Assembly (NCBI GenBank): GCA_950295325.1
Contig: OX485807.1
Location: 14,411,001-14,475,000 of the forward strand
Length of the DNA: 64,000 nt
Direction: 5' to 3'
From: Polytrichum commune
Lineage: Eukaryota; Streptophyta; Polytrichopsida; Polytrichales; Polytrichaceae
Shown: positions 57,019 through 64,000 of the stretch, one piece after another
Numbering within the stretch: the stretch's first letter is position 1
How the letters are laid out: the number at the start of each line of letters is the position of its first letter
Translations under genes and position numbers: made by a program
The notes under the pieces: generated by a model
What the model saw: the letters and a program-made list of their open reading frames with translations, nothing else
Database searches by the model: none
Told to the model about the DNA's origin: nothing

Positions 57019-58772
57019 CTAGAATTCTATTCCACTGTTAAGCTGAACAGTCAAAGATGTGCGCCTGAAATTTGATATCGGTGTTTCCAATTGCACTGCC
57101 AACCCCGAACTCCCGACGTGTTCTCCGTTCCGCTTTGACCGACCCACCGAAATGGACGCAAATGCATGTGTGTCTACGGACTTGACACACCCACATCCCC
57201 AACTAAATTTCTCCAGAGGTGAGTGCAGTAACTCCACTTTTGTACCAGGATTTCTACCACCCATTGTAGGGGTTACACTAACTTCTACAGTGGGTCGAAC
57301 CATCATGCCCACCCTCTGCCATGCCAATGGCTGCACCATCTCAACAGACACCGAGTTTTGGGGCATCTGCACAGAAGGAGTCAAACGGGTGCCCCATTTG
57401 CCTTTGTACGAATAACTAAGCTTTGTGTCCCCTGGAAATTTGCCTTGTGCTTGCAGTACCCCTCCCAATGCAGTGGTGAAAGCACTGCCTGTGACACCAT
57501 CCCCAGCAACGTACGTAAGCTGGCCATTTGGAAATTGCAAATCCAGGAAGGAGCAAGTGACAGGGTTCAGGGAGAGCATAGCCATGGCAAGCCATCGCCG
57601 TTGCTCCGACCAGACAGCTGGGCAAAGAGAATGCAACCCCTCCTTTCGATCGAATCCGTACCAAACACAGTGTCGTTTTGACAAGTGCACTGGTATCAAC
57701 AGGGTGGAGGCTCTGACCACAAGAATGGGTCCTAATTGCAGGAGAAAGAGCGGTGACGTGGTGGCCCCACCTTGTGTGGCTTCCACACGCCACAGATCCC
57801 CTCGTGCAACCACAGAAGTCTCAATGTCCTGAGTCCGGCTAGAGAAGGTGGTGCTCACAAAAGCACTGCTACGACTACTGGATTGCCCTGTTTGCTCAGC
57901 AAGGAATGAGATTACCTTTTCGTCGGAGATGTCTCTCATTTCCTGATCCCTCTGCTGCGACAACAACGGATCTTCAGGGATGACTTTCTGTAATTCAACT
58001 CTTGCTTCCTTCTTAGATCCTAACCCTGATCTTGTTGTATCCACCTCTTCCATGTGCTGGCGTAGCTCCCGTTCCTTGTTCTCAGATGATACACCCATTG
58101 AACTAGATAGAGGTGGCATGAATGATGGCCCCGAAGGATGTGACATGGAAATCGTGGAAACCTCAGCCCGTTCGGAAGGACCAGGAAATCTTTGCATCAA
58201 ACCTCCTGCCAAATCAACTAAATAGGATCCTATCGTAGCCCCAGCTTGCCCAAAATGGCTGCTCACATCCTGGCCGATGTGTTGCATTGACAAGGACTCT
58301 GCCAGCCCAGTACCCAGAATCACTGGATGTAAAGGCTTGATATCCAACCCAGAGCCACGACCATCTAGCTGCGTGAAGTTTTCGAGTGTAGGTGACCATG
58401 GCCACTGACTTGGGAGAGGTGACAGCTGAATTTGTGGAGTAGGTAGAGAGATGGCAAACGGCAAGTCTGAGGGGAAAGGAAATTGAGGCAGGGTGGGAAT
58501 ATTTTGGGGAATATGACTCTGAAGAATGCCTCCCAACCCCTGTGCTACGGAAGTGATCGAACTCAGAAGATCATGCCCTTGCCTCTGCACTCCATCCCAT
58601 GCTCCATGGTAATGCCGTTCTATTTCCATCTTTGCCTTACAACATGCCTTGTGCTTGTCTACGAATTTGGTAGCCTGGTATAATGTCTGTATAATTTCAG
58701 TCTCGAAGACCCGCTTCTGAATCCTTGTGAATTTTCTGATCCCACAGTTTAAGTTGTTCCAAGCTCCAGCAG
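57019..58772 (-). CDS. Conserved-looking plant protein of unknown function, main coding exon
   Basis: The minus-strand frame stays open for about 580 codons; an upstream stop (58774-58776) shows this is a 3' exon. Coding continues above the first ATG (58629): residues WNNLNCGIRKFTRIQKRVFE and ATKFVDKHKACCKAKMEIER precede it, so the start lies in another exon; a 3' splice site near 58773 fits. The N-terminal third is Pro/Ser-rich, the middle acidic (EENKERELRQHMEEVD) and the last 230 residues hydrophobic-alternating with HCVWYGFDRKEGLHSLCPAV, CSFLDLQFPNGQLTYVAGDG and a final TSLTVQLNSGIEF. Regular strands ending in Phe recall a beta-barrel outer-membrane or plastid-envelope protein; that is inference. 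No frameshift or stop seen. Confidence 0.75.
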
Positions 58773-59749
58773 CTCAGGAGTGTCTCAGGTGAAGCAAGCT
58801 TTGCCTCAGCTTAACAAGTGTAGCGGTACAAAACCCCAATCTACTGTCCATCCGCATGAGGCTTCGAACATATTACACCACATTCCCCCTCTTGCATGGA
58901 ATTCAACCATCAATACAGTTCAAAATCTCCTCACAAATATTTGTAACCAGATCCCTTTCCTGAAGTCAGACTCTTTGTCTTAAATCATAAAAAAACCCAG
59001 ATATCCCCCTCGAGCAAACTACGTCCCTAATTCAACTTCAATTTCACCTCATCGTGAGCCCCTCATCTGCAAGTCTCACAGGCATGCAACCTGCAGATCA
59101 AACCATGTGAAACCGTATCAGAACATGTCAGAGAGCATCCTCACTTTCTCCTGCGGACACACAGGACATTCTTTATCATGTCACTCCCCATCAACGTAAA
59201 GGTTGGCTATCTATCACACGCGCAACTCACACTACTATCTCGCTTTTGCGGCTCTCTAAAACACCTACAAAGATTGCAAGTTCACCATGCAATTTTATTT
59301 TTTATCATTCTAAACATAATACAGGAGCCCACTCAAGTGTCCATATTCCTGGCACCGCCAAAGATTCCTCGAGTGCTCATTTCTGTTCCAAAAACAGATC
59401 CTCGGCCTCGGAACATAAAAATTATCTCAATCCTATTTAAAAAAACAGGGAAGGATCAAAAGCTGAAATTTCAGAACGCTTGCAATAATCCCCTCTTGAA
59501 GAAAAACTGCAAAAACAACAACAATTTGCAAGGGAGGATCAAAGAGCGTATGCGATCGTTAATGAGGAAGGTTGAAAGAGCAGCCTGTGGTGTTGGTTGC
59601 GTACATTTGCTGCTGTCGAACTTGCCACACAATTGCAGATTTTGGACACAGTGATGTCTATCTCCAAAGATGGCTTAAACCCAAGGCCATAACCCAGATC
59701 CCAAGGGAACTCCAAGATTATTAAGCCGCCTATGGTGCACCCTTCTACC

Positions 59750-59945
59750 TATGGGTCATTATAGTGGGATATCCCACTATAATCCTGGGATATCGGGGTG
59801 AAACATATATTTTCAATCAACCACATGGGACCTAGGGATTTGCCCCAAGCCCTTGGGGGAGATAGATAGGTGCAAGCCGGCTTGTCCACGCCCGTCCCTT
59901 TCAAGGCGTGAAGGCGTTCACCTTTGAAAGAAGGCTTGACGCACG
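59750..59945. repeat. Dispersed repeat, copy 2 (partner 960-1195)
   Basis: Shares with copy 1 a GGGATATCCCA block, an ACCTAGGG block, a GGTGCAAG block and a GTTCACCTTTGAAAG block in order. Confidence 0.45.
59758..59783. repeat. 26-bp perfect palindrome
   Basis: ATTATAGTGGGAT followed directly by its reverse complement, no loop. Confidence 0.95.
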
Positions 59946-60182
59946 GTTAGGGATTGCATATCGACTTCACTCGAAGACGTAGCAACACCATAATTCACGC
60001 CAGTGGCAAAATAGACTCATCTTTATTTTCTTCTTCTATCTCTCCTGTGATGTACTTATTTCTATAAAAAAATTAAAAGAATAAAAAGGGATGTGACGCA
60101 CCACACTACCTCTGCCGCACCCCACAAACTCAAAAGTATCCAATACCCTCCCAAATCGCTTTCCACAAAATCCCCTACCTTA

Positions 60183-60700
60183 CCAATTCACATGCGAGCT
60201 TCCAAGCCAAAGAAAAACAAACAAACAAAAAAATACCAAACAAACCTTGCAATCTGCGTCGCAAAAAACACCACACCAACGCGGCGCCGACCTCGAGCAC
60301 CAATCTCGAGTCCCCCCGCAAACCCCAGCTAGGTTTCCAACCTCGAAAAACCCCAGTTCACGACCACTCCATGGGCGCGCACAGCGCAGAAAGCAGAAAG
60401 GACTTGAGGTGATTGAAATGGTGGTGCGGAGGATGATTGTTGGGGTGGATGGCGAGCAAGCGATTGCGGTCGGGATGATTGCAGAAGGGGCGGAGAAAGA
60501 TCTGAAAGGCATGTGGAGGAAACGGGGCCGCGGCATGGCAGGGATCGTCATAGCCATGGCGTGGAGTTGGGGTTTGGAGCTTTTGGAGTGCCCTGTTCAC
60601 ACTGGCCCCCCTGGCCCTCGTTGGTTGGCCTTCCTTTTCTTCGTCACCACCACAATGCAGAGCGTTGCGGGTTGGTGGCTGCCACGTCGACGATAACCCC
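60183..60700 (-). promoter_or_regulatory. Probable 5' noncoding exon and promoter of the minus-strand gene
   Basis: This is the most GC- and CpG-rich stretch of the right end. On the minus strand it ends in TGAATTG|GTAAGG (exon side 60184), a strong 5' splice site. It has a T/G-rich leader with TTTGTTTGTTTG and no conserved frame, as expected for a 5' untranslated exon about 1.4 kb upstream of the main coding exon. Overlapping frames on both strands (60180-60696) are Pro/Arg-rich by composition and I do not call them genes. Confidence 0.5.
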
Positions 60701-62014
60701 TTGACACAGCAGCTCTTTGGCTATTGGCCTCTTGGCTCTAAGGCTGCATTTTGCAATGGGGTTCTCAATGGTGCTTAATACACCTCTTTTAACTTACATG
60801 TCACATGGTTTGAAACCTCCCAAACGATCCATTTGGGAGGGAGTATTGTCTCTTGTGTCTAATAGCATGCCCACACCTAGGACCAACGATTGGGCCCAAT
60901 AACAATATATATAATAATAATAAAGTACATATATGTATGTAGAAATATCTAAATATTAAGAAAGGACAATACGATGTACACATGTGAAGAAATTGATGTT
61001 TTTGTAGAAAGTGTGACCCTCTTTGTGAGCATGGTTTCAAATCTTAAATATATTCACATGTGATATACACACCTATGAATAATATTTAGCCAACCAAGGA
61101 AGTGGAGGGCCATAATTGCAAACACATGTCATATTATAACCGGTTCTTGCATTTAATGTAACTCCAACTATATTTAACAATCGACATGCCAGTTGTCTCC
61201 TTTATTTATGAAAGATGTTCAAGTTATATGGCAAAGTAAAAAAATTGTTAGTGTTAAACTCTTGAAGACCAAAATTCAAGAATGGCAAGAGAATTTTACA
61301 TATGTGGGAAATGATGGGTTTGATGTCACATGTGCACCCTAATAGTGACATATTGCTAGTGATGACTATAGTGACATGAAAGTGTGACAAATTTACCATA
61401 GTAGACTAATACATTGTAGAGTAGTTGGCAATATCAAATATGTCACTACACATCAATTCTTCTACTAGTTATCAAGCAAGTAGATGATGGTTAGTTTCCA
61501 AAAAAAGAGGTTGCAATTTTAAAACTCTGAATTTATAGATGCTTGTCGAAGACTCGACAATACAAAGTTTGGTTGTTGTCCATAATTGGAGAATCCGGGA
61601 ATTAAAGGAGATTTTTTTTTGATACCTGGTCCGACAAACACAACCAAAAAGTTCAGTAATGTTATGTTCACTTCCATAACATTACTCAACGACATGGGCT
61701 CTCAAAATATAACAATGAGATGCTTGGAGCTCAATCTAAATTTGAGTCTCCCTATACAACTTTTGGAACATCCATCTATTATATTCAGAGGGCCCATAAT
61801 ATGAAAGGTGAACATTGAGTAATGTAATCTTAGTGCATAAAGAACAAAAACTCCTATGTCTAGGTGCATGTCTAAAATTTACACGCTAATGGGTTTGTGG
61901 TTATTTCATTCAATGTGCCTCACTAGAGGAGTTTCAAATTTTGAAGCTTAATTTAATGTCAAATTAAATTTGTTAAAAAAATAAAAAATAAAAACCCTCC
62001 AAGTCTTAAACTAC
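60701..62014. other. No gene recognised
   Basis: AT-rich intergenic DNA with ATATATAATAATAATA near 60907. Confidence 0.45.
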
Positions 62015-62400
62015 ACTAATATGATATTTAGTGTCACCAATTCTAATTGTCTTGCTCAATACTAATTGTAAATTGCAGTATAGTGTCACGGATACTAAAT
62101 GTTAACCCAACATTATTCGTCATTCCTTGTAAAAAATTTGGGGGGTTATATATTTACAGTGTTGCAATTATTGTCATTTACCAAGTGATTTTCCATCCGA
62201 ATTTCAATCATCCATGACAATATTTCATCACAAGTTGATGACAAGAGAAGGTGGAGTTTTGGCCAATGGATGAACTCATCCACCATCCATGACAGTATTT
62301 GTTCACTTATTCATGAGAAGCATCATCCGAAAAGTTGCTGTAGTGACATTAAATACCATATGACACTAAATATCATATTTAGTGAAGTACTTATAGAAGG
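62015..62400. repeat. Dispersed repeat, copy 2 (partner 9300-9700)
   Basis: Blocks CAACATTATTCGTCATTCCT, a TTTACAGTGTTGCAATTA-like block and TTTCAATCATCCATGACA match the copy at 9300. Ends in TGACACTAAATA-like motifs, consistent with a MITE. Confidence 0.6.
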
Positions 62401-63362
62401 GCTATCAGGTTCAACACCTTGATAGTGGGGGTCATCATTTGACATTGCTATAACTATTTACCTATTTTATGAGAATATCATATTTATCTAATGACGTAAA
62501 TAGCTACTATGCACATCAAGCAACATAAAATGACTTGTATGGTAAAGAATGATTATTTTTGATAAAAAGAGAGTCATAACAACACATAACTTGAGATGAT
62601 ACCCCACACTAATTGGACCCACTGCACTTTTTATGGTATTTAGCACGTTGCATACACTATTTACGAAGGGCCTAAACTAGATGCATAGATGCCTCAAAGT
62701 GTCACATCCGCTAATTGCCTATATGATACTATTCGTCAACCAAAGTAAAATTATAAAGTGAAAAATATTTATGTTATGACATTCAACGTAACACATTGGG
62801 TTATTTGAGATGATAGTTTTGCATTTTAGCATGCAAGGGGAAGATATTATAGAGCGTATTGTTGGCAAGTGTCATGTGTTTATCATTTTGCCTACAAGAG
62901 AATGGTATTTTTGAGCTCACTAATGTCAAGTGTCACTTGATTACACTTTAGTCAACTTGTAGACCACTGTGCAACATAGGCACACACCTCATAACGCTAT
63001 TGAACATACTCATGCCAAGATATTAATAAGTACACTTGAACGTCAAAGTGTCATGAGATGACACTAAAGGTGAAGTTGTTGGTCATTAGTATAACCCACC
63101 GTACGCCTCAAAAATAGAGTAAGTGGCACTATTACACATGTGACACTAAATACCCTAAATGGTGTACCGTAACATGCATTTACGTAAGTTTTCGCATGTA
63201 ATTTTCTTGATCTCTCTAACGTTGTGGACGACTACAATACCTAGGGCAGTGCAAGTTATAGTAACTTAGATCGCATAGAATAACAATGTAACTTTGACCT
63301 TTGGCTATTTACTTCAGATTTTCTGGTTTACTTTAATACAATTCACAACCTCTGACATCTGG
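62401..63362. other. No gene recognised
   Basis: AT-rich spacer with scattered TGACACTAAA words related to the preceding repeat. Confidence 0.45.
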
Positions 63363-63434
63363 ATCAGAGTGGCGCAGCGGAAGCGTGGTGGGCCCATAAC
63401 CCACAGGTCCGAGGATCGAAACCTCGCTCTGATA
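63363..63434 (+). tRNA. Initiator tRNA-Met (CAT)
   Basis: The 72-nt sequence starts ATCAGAGTGGCGCAGCGGAA and folds fully: acceptor ATCAGAG/CTCTGAT, D arm GCGC/GCGT, anticodon stem GTGGG/CCCAC with loop CCCATAA (CAT at 63395-63397), T stem CGAGG/CCTCG with loop ATCGAAA, then A73. The A1:T72 end pair, GGG/CCC in the anticodon stem and the A-containing T loop (no TTC) are initiator hallmarks. No intron; CCA not encoded. Relative to the usual plant sequence the T stem has C50-G64 swapped to G50-C64, a compensated change. Confidence 0.96.
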
Positions 63435-63465
63435 GAACAGAGATTACAAGCTTCCATCCACGGTC

Positions 63466-63472
63466 TTTTTTT
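63466..63472 (+). terminator. RNA polymerase III terminator of tRNA-Met
   Basis: Seven T 31 bp downstream of the tRNA, the first T run after it. Confidence 0.85.
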
Positions 63473-64000
63473 AATCCCTCCCCTCTCGTCAGAAAAATAG
63501 ATCACATTAGAAACAAGGTTCGTGATCATTTCAATGTGCCATTTGCTTCACTTGACATCAAGTATTGTGTTACATGGGCTCCCTGCATGTCCAACCGAAA
63601 GAAATTGTTGGTCTATGAAACTAAATTTTGTCTCGCTGTGGGAAGTTTCGAGCACAGCAGGTGGCGAAGCTTGTTGATGGGCTTTCTCTACATGAACTTG
63701 GGCTGTAGACTCAGCTTACTGTCCATTCAGCTCCCTCTGGTCTCATCAGAAGTGGTTGGACTGGTTTGAGTTCCAAAAGTGTGGGATTATACCGTGCCTG
63801 GGTAAGTTTATTGCAATGCTGATACCTAAGCTGATAAAAAGAAGTCAAGTTCAGGGAGCATAAGGTATGTGGGCCTTACGTGGTGTATGGCGAGGTCTGT
63901 AGTTAAGGTTTTACACCAACAAGACATGTGTTACTATGATTGGACCATGTGCTCAAAATATAGTACCCACTCTAGGATCAATACTGAACGCAATTGGGAA
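63473..64000. other. No gene recognised at the right edge
   Basis: A 77-codon frame at 63536-63769 has no recognisable domain. The window ends before anything definite starts. Confidence 0.4.

Larger units (their letters stand above)
58773..60182 (-). other. Intron(s) of the minus-strand gene, possibly with a small coding exon
   Basis: The main exon needs an upstream start codon, yet no long frame is visible; a short first coding exon is expected here or in the leader exon. The interval includes the second copy of the repeat described at 960-1195 (about 59750-59945) and a perfect palindrome. Plus-strand frames (59178-59654) look spurious. Confidence 0.45.

Noticed and set aside
57358-57832. 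Plus-strand frames opposite the minus-strand gene
   Set aside because: Antisense shadows of a long, domain-like coding exon.
59178-59654. 158-codon plus-strand frame
   Set aside because: Low-complexity Lys/Asn content, no domain, inside an intron of the minus-strand gene.
60247-60696. 149-codon Arg/Pro-rich frame on the plus strand
   Set aside because: It overlaps a probable minus-strand leader exon with a strong splice donor; composition reflects local GC richness.
63536-63769. 77-codon frame after the tRNA
   Set aside because: No recognisable motif and no supporting context before the window ends.

Overview
This is eukaryotic, land-plant nuclear DNA. It is AT-rich and gene-poor, with GT-AG introns, a plant-type initiator tRNA-Met gene, 25S rDNA debris and dense plant transposon families (Mutator-like, CACTA, PIF/Harbinger, hAT MITEs, tRNA-derived SINEs). 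I cannot name the species. The small DUF7748-like genes and an amino-methyltransferase-like gene make me lean weakly towards a non-flowering plant.

Layout. 1-11 kb: repeats, a SINE with a 16-bp target duplication, a coding-like fragment, a hAT-like inverted-repeat element and a Harbinger-type MITE flanked by TAA. 11-18 kb: a GC-richer promoter-like block, a second SINE with a 14-bp target duplication, and an intact small gene (DUF7748-like, 15001-15381). 19.4-34.9 kb: one 15.53-kb Mutator-like transposon with roughly 55-60-bp terminal inverted repeats and a perfect 10-bp target duplication, inserted in a decayed hAT transposase. 35.2-40.3 kb: a CACTA element with a 3-bp target duplication and a five-exon TnpA-like gene. 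40.4-46.1 kb: a tandem duplication, a young hAT MITE with 48-bp perfect inverted repeats, and a foldback element inserted into the tip of another MITE. 48.6-49.0 kb: a frameshifted second DUF7748-like copy. 52.8-54.0 kb: a Harbinger transposase with two stops. 57.0-60.6 kb: an apparently intact minus-strand host gene of unknown function with a 5' noncoding exon. 63.4 kb: initiator tRNA-Met.

The most unusual object is the 15.5-kb transposon. It carries two divergently transcribed genes: (i) a MULE transposase with a GCM/WRKY-like zinc domain, a DDE core and a SWIM finger; (ii) a gene of about 12 exons encoding a basic leader, a ParB/sulfiredoxin-like domain with a GNHR motif, a charged coiled coil and a permuted (beta-class order) DNA amino-methyltransferase-like domain. 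The same element, and no other part of the window, holds about eight copies of a palindrome built on TTGTCTCGGATCCGAGACAA, two of them at edges of captured 25S rDNA. Both genes carry disabling mutations here, so this copy looks dead; the architecture suggests an undescribed autonomous transposon family with an epigenetic or DNA-binding partner gene.
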